Shown one piece after another: positions 1-8,788 of a stretch of DNA of 26,271 nt (the first letter of the stretch is position 1; every line of letters begins with the position of its first letter). The DNA is from Blastocladiella britannica (taxonomy: Eukaryota; Blastocladiomycota; Blastocladiomycetes; Blastocladiales; Blastocladiaceae). The notes under the pieces were generated by a model. It made no database searches and was not told the origin of the DNA. It worked only from the letters and a program-made list of their open reading frames with translations. Both the position numbers and the translations under genes were made by a program. The stretch covers positions 9,865 through 36,135 of the forward strand of contig MU624645.1 of assembly GCA_025349905.2 (NCBI GenBank). The letters are read 5' to 3'.

Positions 1-210
1 TGTTGTTTTTTCCCCCTTTTCTTTCCCGGAGCCAAAAACGGCTACCACTCTCTGCTGCACCAGTCGCACAATTGGTGTAGCGCCCGCATAGCGGACGAGA
101 TCGCTGGTGAGATGGAAACTTTCGAAAGCCCACTCAGCCGTGTAGAGCCTCTTTCCCCCCCATAATCTTGTGCGATTGTCAGCTATCAAAGTGTAATCGA
201 TTAGCTCCAT
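1..210 (-). CDS. Unrecognised conserved-looking protein, partial at left edge
   Basis: The minus strand is open from an ATG at 210 to the window edge (70 codons). It reads like real protein: it begins MELIDYTLIADNRTRLWGG and continues with AEWAFESFHLTSDLVRYAG and ATPIVRLVQQR, with balanced composition and no low complexity. The same frame stays open upstream to a stop near 331 with no further ATG, so the true start could lie in an upstream exon. The last 15 codons at the edge become Lys/Gly-rich, and a GT at 45-44 follows an in-frame codon, so the exon may end at 46 and the rest be intron. I do not recognise the family. The promoter would be shared with the divergent gene starting at 630. Confidence 0.5.
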   Translation of the reverse strand, partial: MELIDYTLIADNRTRLWGGKRLYTAEWAFESFHLTSDLVRYAGATPIVRLVQQRVVAVFGSGKEKGEKTT

Positions 211-629
211 TCTCGCAATTGCGGGGAAGAGCGGGCGGCAGTCGGTGATGTTGGTTGCCGCACACGTTTTTTTCACGTCGGTATTGCAGATCCGTCGATT
301 CCGATCAGCAAACGACAGCGAGAGTTTCCATTATGCAGCAACTGACGGTCGTACCGGAGTCGATAACTCGTGAAAGTGTAAAAAGTATGGCGAAATGGGA
401 AATCCACCGCCTTTGCTTCCAATGCTCTTGAAGGTGAATTTCACAACCAAGGTCGATTCACACGACACGACAGCAACGCGCGCGAAATTAGCGCGATTAA
501 CCAACAGGTCGGGCCGGGTCGCGTGCCCGCCGCGCACACAGATCCAAGTCTCTTTGGAATCCCCACAAATACGAGGCCGCGGTCCTTGCTCGCTCAAAAA
601 AGGGTCTTGAACACTTCAATAAGAAAAAA
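211..629. other. Divergent intergenic region
   Basis: About 420 bp separates the left-edge minus-strand gene from the F-box-like gene. Short ORFs on both strands here have no recognisable content. The sequence just before the ATG at 630 is A-rich, like the leaders of several other genes in this window. No clear TATA element or binding site was identified. Confidence 0.4.
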
Positions 630-2366
630 ATGGCGACCGTATCTCTGTCCACCCTTCCAGCAGACGTGCTCTTGCACATGGCCACGGTCGGCGCACTCGG
701 CCACCGGTACCTCGCGGCCTTACGCGCCTGCTCGCGATCACTCTCCTCCTCTCTTGCCCCGATCGCCTTCCGGAATCCGGTCGTGTACTCGGCATCGCAC
801 CTGGCCCACACTCTGCGCGCGCTGCTTGACCACGACTGCGCGGCCGCGCTTCACACGCTAACGCTGTCGGATGCCCGCGTGGTGCGTGCCCATCTCGAGG
901 GAACCCCGCTCCAGGATCCATTTGTGGTCAGTGATGATGCTGACGATCACGCGCTTCGCGTCCTGAAGGAGTTGCCGTGGGACCGGTTCTCGGCCTGGCA
1001 CCTGGTCACGATCGAGGGCTGCTCGGCTGATCTGCCCTTCTCGCACGCGCTGCTGGCGCCACTGGTGCATTGCGTCGCTCAAAGTGCTCCAACCGGAATG
1101 CAAGCGCTCTCGATCCGGTTCTTGCACGTGGGACCGTCACTCGATCCGATCCTCGAGTACTTGGGAATCGCGGCCGAGTGCGCGTCCATTGACGAGGTTT
1201 CGTTGAGCGTACTCGGCGCGTCCACAGCTGTGGTCATCATGGAGGGAGTGGACGTCGATGGTTCATCTTCAGGTTCTTCGGACGACACGGCCTCGGACTC
1301 GGGCTGGGAGTCGCTGCCATCGCCAATATGGGCACCTGACCCACTCTCATTACCTGGTCGCGATGAAAACATCGGTCAGCGACGCCATCCGAGTCGGTCT
1401 GCAGTCCGGCCCAACGCCTGGCGCGAAACCATGTCCCGCGTCCGCACTCTGCGGCTTCTCGGCGGCGATCTCGCGTGCCCGGCGGCCCTGGCGCTGGCTT
1501 CCGCCGCCGCTTCGCGCCTCGACCATCTGGACGTGCGGTCCCTCGACTCGGGCGACTTGCTGCGCCTGGTGCGCGGACTCGCCGACATGCCAGCAGGCCC
1601 ACGTCCGTCACGGCTGTCGCTCAAACTCGGTGGACCCAATGTTTCGTCGGACTCGTCGTCGTCATTGTCATCGCTGGCATCGCCTGCGCACGACGCGGCG
1701 GTATTGGCGCCGGATCTGGCGCGATTGCACGGGTTGACGCACCTCGCGCTGTCGTGGGAGCCCTCGCCCATTTCCTCCGTACCCGCTCACAACTATTATT
1801 ACGATAGTGACGCGACTTCCGTGGATCCGACCGCCGACGTGGCCGCCGCAGTGGCCTCAGCGCTTCCAAACCTCGTGTCGCTCCATTTGGTCACCGAGCA
1901 GCAACCTGATATCGGTGAATCCACGTCCGATGACGACGAGATTGACGACGAGGAATGGAACCGGCGGCACCGCGCACCCGAGACCGCTACGTATACCCAG
2001 TGCCAGCGTACGCGATGCCTGCGGCGCGTCCGCAGCTGGACCCGCGAGCACTTGTTTCCACCAGTACAAGATATGTCGCCGCTCGCGCCCATTGCTCTGC
2101 GCACGCTCGCTGCGGCTACAACGCGTGTCACCCGCCGAACCAAGATCTGCGACCCACTTGCCGCCGATCTCGAGCGCTTGTTTCTGGCGCTGCTCGGACC
2201 GGGCTCGAAGAGCGACGGTCATCCATCGGATCAGCAGCGATTCCCAGGCGATGACGAAGCGTCCGTTTCATCATTTTCGCTCTCTGCGTCCCGGCGCTTT
2301 TCGATTGGCGCCTTGGACTTTGACTTCGGCGACATTCTTGCCGGCAGCTTTATCGATTTGATGTGA
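630..2366 (+). CDS. F-box-like protein, 578 aa
   Basis: A single uninterrupted ORF starting at an ATG preceded by an A-rich leader. The first 50 residues (LSTLPADVLLHMATVGALG, then a run of leucines, ACSRSLSSSLAPIAFRNPVV) fit an F-box helix bundle: a Leu-Pro-x-Asp-(V/I)-Leu start followed by an arginine/serine-rich helix. The rest has scattered leucine-rich stretches (for example around residues 265-320 and 365-410) that could be degenerate leucine-rich repeats. Acidic serine-rich linkers lie near residues 205-230 and 435-450. F-box proteins bind Skp1 in SCF ubiquitin ligases and recruit substrates through the C-terminal part. The target is unknown. The gene ends 32 bp from the tyrosinase stop on the other strand. 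The F-box call rests on the N-terminal pattern only. Confidence 0.6.
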   Translation: MATVSLSTLPADVLLHMATVGALGHRYLAALRACSRSLSSSLAPIAFRNPVVYSASHLAHTLRALLDHDCAAALHTLTLSDARVVRAHLEGTPLQDPFVVSDDADDHALRVLKELPWDRFSAWHLVTIEGCSADLPFSHALLAPLVHCVAQSAPTGMQALSIRFLHVGPSLDPILEYLGIAAECASIDEVSLSVLGASTAVVIMEGVDVDGSSSGSSDDTASDSGWESLPSPIWAPDPLSLPGRDENIGQRRHPSRSAVRPNAWRETMSRVRTLRLLGGDLACPAALALASAAASRLDHLDVRSLDSGDLLRLVRGLADMPAGPRPSRLSLKLGGPNVSSDSSSSLSSLASPAHDAAVLAPDLARLHGLTHLALSWEPSPISSVPAHNYYYDSDATSVDPTADVAAAVASALPNLVSLHLVTEQQPDIGESTSDDDEIDDEEWNRRHRAPETATYTQCQRTRCLRRVRSWTREHLFPPVQDMSPLAPIALRTLAAATTRVTRRTKICDPLAADLERLFLALLGPGSKSDGHPSDQQRFPGDDEASVSSFSLSASRRFSIGALDFDFGDILAGSFIDLM

Positions 2367-2398
2367 AATGTAAATATTCGGTGGTCATTTTTATTGAA

Positions 2399-3793
2399 TT
2401 ACAAGAGTACTGCTGCTGCAACGGCAAAGAGAGCGGCGGCACCAATCGATGCCGACAACATTTGGGCCGACGACGGGGTGGGTGTTGCTGCGGCGTCACC
2501 CGTGGCCGACGGGCGCTTGAACGCCGCATCAAAGTTGGCCATAGCGGTCGCGTTCTGGAGATCCTGGAGCGTCGGCAGCGACTTGCCCTGCGCCTGCATG
2601 TCCTGCAACGTCTTGGTGAGCAACACGAAAACGCGGTTGGCCGAGTCCATGCTCGAGCGGCTGAGGTTCCAGTTGCTCAGGAACTGGTCCGAGAACGGCT
2701 GGAAGTTGCCAATGGTGTTGTTGGCTGGCGGCTGCACGGGCACATTGGCTCCACCGTTGGTGCTGTTGGCCTTCGCGGCAGCCAAGGCGGGGATCACGTT
2801 GGACTTTGGCCACTGCGCGACCTGGTAGTCGTAGCACTGGTTCTTCTTGAAGTCGAGCAAATCTCGGGCCTTCCAGTCCATGATTTGGTCGTCGAGCGTG
2901 TACGTCTGCCCGTTGGCCATCCCACCGTACGCGGTAGCGGCGGTCGGGTTCGCGTTCTGCCACGCGCCCCACAGCATGTCGAGGAACGCATGATGCAGAT
3001 AAAAAATTGGATCATCAGGAGCCAGCAGCAGCGATGCCATGGACCCGCCAATGTTGCTGTGCACCACGAAGTGCGGGCCGCGCTCCAGGTAGTACTCGAA
3101 CTGCGCGTAGTCGGTCGCATACGACCGCATGATCGACAGCAGCAGCGGCTGGTTGATGTTCCACGGCCCGCCCACCAGGTCGCGCTTCACGCAGCCGCCG
3201 AAGCCGTCGTTCAGGCCCTTGAACGGGCCGTCGAGAATGCACTGCGCGCCGGCACGCGTGGTGCCCATGAACACGGGCGACAAGACAACCGACTTTTCGG
3301 GTGCGTTGGCATCGTAGGTCGAGTCCTGTTTTTTTTTTTCAAGCTTGATCAGCTCCTTTCCGGTGTAACGTTACAGCAAAAACGAATACCCAGTATGGAA
3401 GTCCGGTGAGCGCGCCACCAGCGGCAGCCAGGAGCTTGTCCTCGTAGTTCTTGAGCATGGCGCGGTGGAAGGGAAGGAAGGAGGGGTTGAAGTGCGACAG
3501 GTCCTTGTGCTTGACGTGAAGTGCAGTGAATGCGGCCATTGTTCCGTCCTTTTTTTTGATTTTTGCCAAGTCAATTTCCCATTTCCAATCAATTTCTAGT
3601 GAGACATTCCCAAAATACAAACCTTGTTGAGCTTCCACGTCGCATCATGGAAAGCAGCCAGTTCCTTGGGCGTCAGATCGCGAATCTCCTTGCGGAGGCG
3701 GTTCGGGCACGATTGGGCATTGGTGACCAACACCAGCTCGGCTGCCACGAGTGCCAGAGCGAGGCAGATGAAGATAGAGGATGTATTTGCCAT
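2399..3793 (-). CDS. Secreted tyrosinase (polyphenol oxidase), 418 aa
   Basis: Join complement(2399..3325, 3390..3548, 3623..3793), with both introns (64 and 74 bp) in phase 0. Residues 1-26 are a signal peptide ending in VTNA. The CuA site has His76 nine residues before His85 (HFNPSFLPFHR), with His68 or His71 as the third ligand. CuB has His195, His199 and the DPIFYLHH motif with His221/222, followed by a conserved Asp and Trp. Exon 2 ends in PYW and exon 3 starts with Asp, rebuilding the usual PYWD. These are all the ligands of a type 3 dicopper centre, which oxidises mono- and diphenols to quinones in melanin synthesis. The C-terminus is a Ser/Thr/Pro linker followed by a hydrophobic 20-residue tail, which fits a GPI-anchor signal or membrane tail. 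It is therefore probably at the cell surface. Confidence 0.9.
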
Positions 3794-4054
3794 TATAAGT
3801 TTCTAGCCCGATTTCTATTGGAGCTGGTGGGTGTTTTGTCTCCAACAGAAGAAATGGAGCAAGACTTGCAGCGGCCTTTAAAGGATTGCGGGATTTGACC
3901 CCATTGCTGCGGCCCTTCTAGACGGTGGCGCCCCCCCCCCCGAGGCCTCGGCCGCTGCGGCGTCGTCGTTGTATACTCAAGAGAGTTGCAGCGTGTCACC
4001 GTGAGTCATATATTTTCGCCACGCCTGGGAAATAAAAACGGTTCAAGAAAGAAT
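3794..4054. other. Tyrosinase upstream region
   Basis: This 261-bp spacer lies between the tyrosinase start and the stop of the methyltransferase on the same strand. It contains a C homopolymer run near 3931-3941 (G run on the coding strand) and a TTTAAA-like element near 3885. No gene is seen. It should hold the tyrosinase promoter. Confidence 0.4.
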
Positions 4055-5063
4055 TCACTGTCGACGGCGCAGATGCGCTTGGACAAAAATTCGGTCCATG
4101 CGCACGTCCTGCTTCCGGTTCACCACCTCCTTGACAATGTAGACATTGGATTCCACCTCGAACCCGTGGCGCTCAAATAATTCCGCGAGCAGCTCACTGT
4201 ACTTCTATTGATTAGACCTTCATTCGTTAGAAACAATCAAAGAAATACGGACGTGGTAAAGTAGAATGCCATGGTTCCATCCTGGCGGACGTAAAGGTGA
4301 TCCTGCAGTCGGCGACCGGGTTTGAATCGCAGCTGCGCCTGGTCGTATCGCGCGTAATCGCGGAATAGCACCACACCTCCGGGTTTGACGACCTTTATAA
4401 CGAGTTGTGAATGAATTGGACCTACTTTTAAAATATCAAGTGTACCTTGGCAATATTCGCAACAGCAGCATCCATGGACTCGGGCGCAATGGCAGACAGC
4501 ACAAATACCATCGAGAGAATGTCCACATTGCTCTCGGGAATCGTCGTCATCAGGTCATCTTTCGTCAAGTCTGCGACAAAAGCCAGAATACGCGACGTGT
4601 CGTAGTGCTCGTTTTGCTTGACGAGCGAAATGGCACTCTCGGCGAAATCGCACACGTAGGCGAACATGTTGGGCCGGCCGCGCATCAGCGGAAAGATGAA
4701 GTTGCCGACGCCGCAGCCAACCTCGCACACGACCTTGTGCTCGTCGCCAAATGCCAGCTCGGGGAATTCCCGGTCGGTCCAGTGCCGGTCCTTGTAGAAA
4801 TTCGTGGTATTGCGCTTATAAAACACGTTCCTGTACAAGTAGGCTATGTTTGAGAAGCGGTATTGCTCTGAGTACTTCCATATAATTTACCAATTTTTGG
4901 CTGCATCGGCCTTGTATTTCGAGACCCAAAAGTCGGGGACGGGTTGCGCGTCCTTTGCAAGCAGCAGTTCGGCTTGCTCTATGTAGGCTGGGTCAAGGGC
5001 CGTCAATAACGCTCCCTCGAGCGCTGGCAGGTCCGTCGACGATGATGGTTCAGTTGACTCCAT
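4055..5063 (-). CDS. METTL2/6/8-type tRNA N3-methylcytidine methyltransferase, 283 aa
   Basis: Join complement(4055..4204, 4249..4392, 4446..4830, 4891..5063); introns are 44, 53 and 60 bp. The joined frame keeps family landmarks: NVFYKRNTTNFYKDRHW at residues 59-75, the SAM-binding motif I VCEVGCGVGN at 92-101, then FAYVCDFAESAI, FVADLTKDDL and FVLSAIAPESM. Exon 3 carries KPGGVVLFRDYARYD and YVRQDGTMAFYF. Length is almost that of human METTL6 (about 284 aa). Such enzymes methylate C32 of the tRNA anticodon loop (Ser, Thr or Arg tRNAs). I cannot say from sequence whether this is the METTL2-like (Thr/Arg) or METTL6-like (Ser) member, though the short form with no N-terminal extension favours METTL6. 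The start lies 50 bp after the TPR gene stop on the same strand. Confidence 0.88.
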
Positions 5064-5113
5064 AATGAATTTTTGGTTAATTTGAGAAAGAGAATTTAAT
5101 TGCGCAACAAGTA

Positions 5114-6585
5114 TCACGGACACGCCCGGAATTGCTTCCTGAGCTTGTCGGTGAGCTTGTAATAGTCTTGCGGCGTGGAATTGACGGCAGCTATACGCCG
5201 AATGTTGGTATGTATGCCTCACAATAAAAAGAATTGAAGAACATACCAAGGAAATCGCTCCAAACAGCAGTACCGCGGGCAATGCCGAGCTGACAGGCAG
5301 CAGAATCGTCCTTGGCATCGCGCAGCAAGTCGGCCGCCTTTCCCGCTTGATCCAACCGATTCCACAAGTTCCCGAGCATGACTGACGCGCGCTCGGCGCA
5401 GCGGGGATCTTTACCCCGCAGATCAAGGTAACCTTGGAGGACTTGAGATGCGCCGGTGAGATCGCCGCCTCGCTCGCGAACCTGGGCGAGTGCAAGCGAC
5501 GCGGTTCCGATCGGATCCTTGTTCTCATTCGACCCTGCGCTTGGAGTAGCTTTTTTGCTCGAAGACGGTAAAATGTACTGCATGTTGGCCGGCAATTGCG
5601 CCCACGACAGGAACTGAACAAGCTGTGACTCGGCCGACGCCAACTCGTCCAGGGACAGGAAAACGAGGCCCAGGCGGCGGCGGAGGCGCATCTCTAGCGG
5701 CGCGGCCCGAGGATGAAGGGGCGGGATGCACATGAGCGCCGATTTGTAGGTCGCTGCTGCGGCTGCTTGGTGTCCTGCATGCAGTTGCTAACTCACATTT
5801 TACAGTAAGGGATAGCCATTGACGCGAATGGTCATCAAAGTACCTGCTGGGCAAATAGAACCGATGTTTGCACGAGTCGTTCAACAGCTTCGGGGACAAT
5901 CAGCGCCTTTTTGTAATGCATGATGCCCTCTTCATATTTTCCTGTCAAGTATATAAGATGAGCGTCGCCCGGATTGGGTCTTTTAAAAGTAGAGTACAAT
6001 ACCCACAGCAGCACACGTATCACCAACAAGCAAGTGGGCATCAATGACGGCACTTCTTGCATCGTCCGAAGTAAAAGTCTCGCAAATTCCAAGCACAACC
6101 GCTGGATCCAATGGAGTTCCAGGCTTTCCAGTGACCGGGAGAGCAGGCGGGGTTGCCAGAGCGCTGGCGATCATGAGCGTGCGCCGGGCATACTCGAATG
6201 CGGACTCGGGCAAGAGATCAAGCAAAAAAAGAGCAATAGCGCGCGTTGTTTGCAGCACAGCCGGCGATGCCATGACCATGGCCGAGGCGGGAACTCGCTG
6301 CAAGGCATCCTCGCGCGCTGCAAGCAAGACACAAAGCCGCTGAACGGCTGTCGGCGATGCGATCGCCCCAGTGACGGCTGATCCGCGCGCTTCAGTTCCA
6401 GCGGATACCATGTTCGACGAGTTTGTGGCAGAAGGTGTCAGCCCGAGCAGCTTAACTGCCTCGGCAAATGCGGCCACATGACCCTCGGTAAGCAGCCGGA
6501 AGCACAATGTATGGGCGAGCTGCACGGGATCAGCAAGAGGCGGTGTGGGTTTCTTATTACTATCGCGAGCGATTGCAGTAGCCAT
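5114..6585 (-). CDS. TPR-like protein of unknown function, 432 aa
   Basis: Join complement(5114..5190, 5247..5787, 5844..5941, 6003..6585); introns are 56, 56 and 61 bp and phases agree at every junction. The protein is almost all alpha-helical. Joining exons 1 and 2 gives LLVGDTCAAVGKYEEGIMHY followed by KKAL, a good tetratricopeptide repeat. Others are likely at GHQAAAAATYKSAL, LGLVFLSLDELASAESQLVQF, ALAQVRERGGDLTGASQVLQ and MLGNLWNRLDQAGKAADLL. It ends with a basic helix, DYYKLTDKLRKQFRACP. TPR proteins are scaffolds for protein-protein contacts, and I could not assign this one to a named family. The second acceptor (5788) is inferred: several nearby AGs exist, but this one restores the frame without a stop. 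It shares a 175-bp divergent promoter region with the HAD phosphatase. Confidence 0.75.
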
Positions 6586-6760
6586 TTTTTTATGAGCGCC
6601 GACTTTTTTCCTCCCTTATACTTTTCATGGGAAGAGAGGCGGATTTATTGGGGAAAACTCTAAAATGGTTTGGAATTGGATAAAGACGCGGTCGCTCGCC
6701 TTGCCCCCTTTCATCTTCCTCGCCAAAAATACTGGATCACAGCAATAAAAAAAGATAAAA
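6586..6760. promoter_or_regulatory. Divergent promoter region, TPR gene / HAD phosphatase
   Basis: A spacer of 175 bp lies between two start codons pointing away from each other. Both ATGs have A-rich leaders. An AT-rich stretch lies near 6615-6625. No specific factor site is identified, and the promoter role is inferred from position alone. Confidence 0.45.
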
Positions 6761-7869
6761 ATGAACAACAACCCTCCCGACTCGCCCATTGCCGGCCCTG
6801 ACCACTTTCAAAAGCTCATTGCACATGCTGCGCTCTCGGATGAGGGCAAGCTCGCCCTGATTCGGTCGAAAAAGGCGTTTATCTTGGAGTGCGGTCAATG
6901 ATCGCTCTAATTGCTCATCATTTCATTCATTTTATATTTGAAAAAACGTAGCATGGACGGTGTCATTTACCACGGAAACCACCTACTTGATGGGGTTGCC
7001 GATTTTATTGCATGGATTCGCAAGGAGGGCAAGCAGTTCATCTTCTTGACCAACAATTCGATCCCAACGCCGCGCGAGCTCAAGGACAAGATGCATCGTT
7101 TGGGCGTTGATGTGGAAGAGTCCAACTTTTACACGTCGTCCCTGTGCACGGCCAAATTTTTGAGCACCCAAAAGCCCAATGGATCTTGTTATGGTACATT
7201 TCCATATTCTCTTTTACTTGAATTTGTCTGATCTTTTGTTATTTTGGCAGTGATTGGCGAAGCTGGGTTACATTTCGCGCTGTACTCGCATGGTATTTTT
7301 AATTTATTTGATTTTTTTTCTTCAAGGGTTGAGATCCTCAAATATATTGGAATGACAGGATTTACAATGAACGACATCAACCCGGACTTTGTGGTGGTGG
7401 GCGATGGCTTTGGCATCAATTACGAAAAGGTGCGTTTTCGTCAATGGAAATAATCACCAAAACTGACAAAAAAGCACACGACCAGCTCGCAAAAGCCGTC
7501 AAACTCGTCTCGGCCGGTGCCAAGCTGATTGGAACTAACCCCGATGTGGCGGCAGTGACCGAGTCCTCCCTCATTCCAGCGTGCGGCGCGTTCATTGCCG
7601 CGATCGAGCAGGCAACGGGTAAAAAAGCATTCTACCTGGGCAAGCCGTCATCCCTGATGATGCGTGGCGCGCAGCGGATGCTCAACCTGATGCGCAACGA
7701 AGTGTGCATGGTGGGCGACCGCATGGACACGGACATTCTTGGCGGACTGCTGGCCGAGCTCGACACGGTGCTGGTGCTGACGGGGGTCACGCAGCGCAAA
7801 GATCTCGACAGTTTCAGCTACCAGCCGTACCTCGTGCTGGACCGGGTGTCGGACATTTTGCCTCACTGA
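6761..7869 (+). CDS. HAD-IIA phosphatase, NagD / 4-nitrophenylphosphatase-like, 288 aa
   Basis: Join 6761..6888, 6952..7193, 7251..7292, 7359..7429, 7486..7869; introns are 63, 57, 66 and 56 bp. The HAD motifs are complete. Motif I is DMDG at 43-46, where the codon for nucleophile Asp43 is split by intron 1. Motif II is LTNNS at 75-79, motif III Lys214 in LGKPSS, and motif IV GDRMDTD at 238-244. The cap-region sequence VIGEAGL..ALYSHGFTMND and the INYEKLAKAVKLVSAG and LIGTNPD blocks are typical of the subfamily with a C2 cap. Members remove phosphate from phosphoglycolate, p-nitrophenyl phosphate or sugar/nucleotide phosphates. The DMDG form and the short length are closer to bacterial NagD than to yeast Pho13. 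The natural substrate cannot be told from sequence. Confidence 0.88.
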
Positions 7870-8788
7870 TATGAAATTTTTTTTTTTTGGGAATTGATAA
7901 TTTTATGTTCGGAGAAACGGGTCATCGGATTTTGGAGCCAGGCAGTGGCGCAATTCAAAGATAAGAAATTACCATGGGAAACTGAAGTATACGAAGCACC
8001 GAACGGGCAGGTGAGTCGGTGAGAGGAGCGTGTGCACACATTGGAGATGGGAGTGAGACGAACGGATAAGTGCAACGTCCGTCCGGCCAAGGACAAGGGA
8101 TGTGGGGCAGTGCGACAAGACTTCCATCGTTTTTGGGGTTGGCCAACACCATTCCATTTTTCTCTTTCGGCCACGATATTGTTGCAAAATTTCTCACCCC
8201 GCTGGCCGGACGCACACAACACAAACCCGCGCACTTGTCACATATTTTGACATAGTTTTCTACAGTAACGACAACGACAAAGGCGAAACAGAACAATACC
8301 AGTACGACTCCCTTTTTCCGTATATAAAAAAATCATGTGGCGCACTTGTCCATGCCGCCATTTGGCCAAAGAATAAACGGTGGTCAACAGGTGACCCGTG
8401 GCATGGATGGATTCACTCTCGATATTGGGCAGGCCCGGGGAAAAACATCCGTTCCAAGGAGCCCTCGTACAAAAACTCAATATGAGAGCGAGCGAACGAG
8501 CTCCCGCAAACACGTTTTCCGCGGACCGAAAGGGGAGCTGTCTTTCTTCGTTCTTTCCTTTCTTCGACACTTGCCAACTGGCGCTAGCTGACTTGCATGC
8601 ATTTTGCGATCAGACGCACACACACACACACACAGGAATATTCCACCGCGATCTAGGCCCAAAAACAGAGTCACCCCTTGATCCCGCTTTACCCTTTCTT
8701 CGGGTCTCCTCTCGTTTGACTCAAAAGGCCAACGCGCACCCACATCCGTCAATCACACCAACCGAATAATACGATACCACCCAACCGA
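7870..8788. other. Long intergenic region
   Basis: The 919 bp between the phosphatase stop and the ATG at 8789 holds no convincing gene. ORFs up to 127 aa occur on both strands but overlap each other and have no recognisable motif. Features seen are a T-run just after the phosphatase stop (about 7876-7889), a TATA-like GTATATAAAA near 8320, and a (CA)9 microsatellite at 8617-8634. The last few hundred bases are the likely promoter and 5' UTR of the unknown gene at 8789. Confidence 0.5.
8617..8634. repeat. (CA)9 microsatellite
   Basis: Nine uninterrupted CA dinucleotides lie about 155 bp upstream of the ATG at 8789. It is a simple repeat with no other function visible. Confidence 0.9.

Noticed and set aside
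2363..3409. A 348-codon plus-strand ORF
   Set aside because: It lies antisense to the tyrosinase exons, which contain all copper ligands; the plus frame has skewed Arg/Val/Leu content typical of a shadow frame.
4887..5621. A 244-codon minus-strand ORF
   Set aside because: It runs out of frame through the end of the TPR gene and then into exon 1 of the methyltransferase; only the last 57 codons (from 5063) are real.
5844..6098. Reading PNPGDAHLIYLTG as coding in the TPR gene
   Set aside because: Splicing 6002-5942 out gives a clean TPR across the junction, and leaving that stretch in would need a 23-bp intron.
7863..8485. Several 70-127-codon ORFs on both strands between the phosphatase and the 724-aa gene
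   Set aside because: They overlap each other, contain homopolymer runs and show no motif or believable composition.
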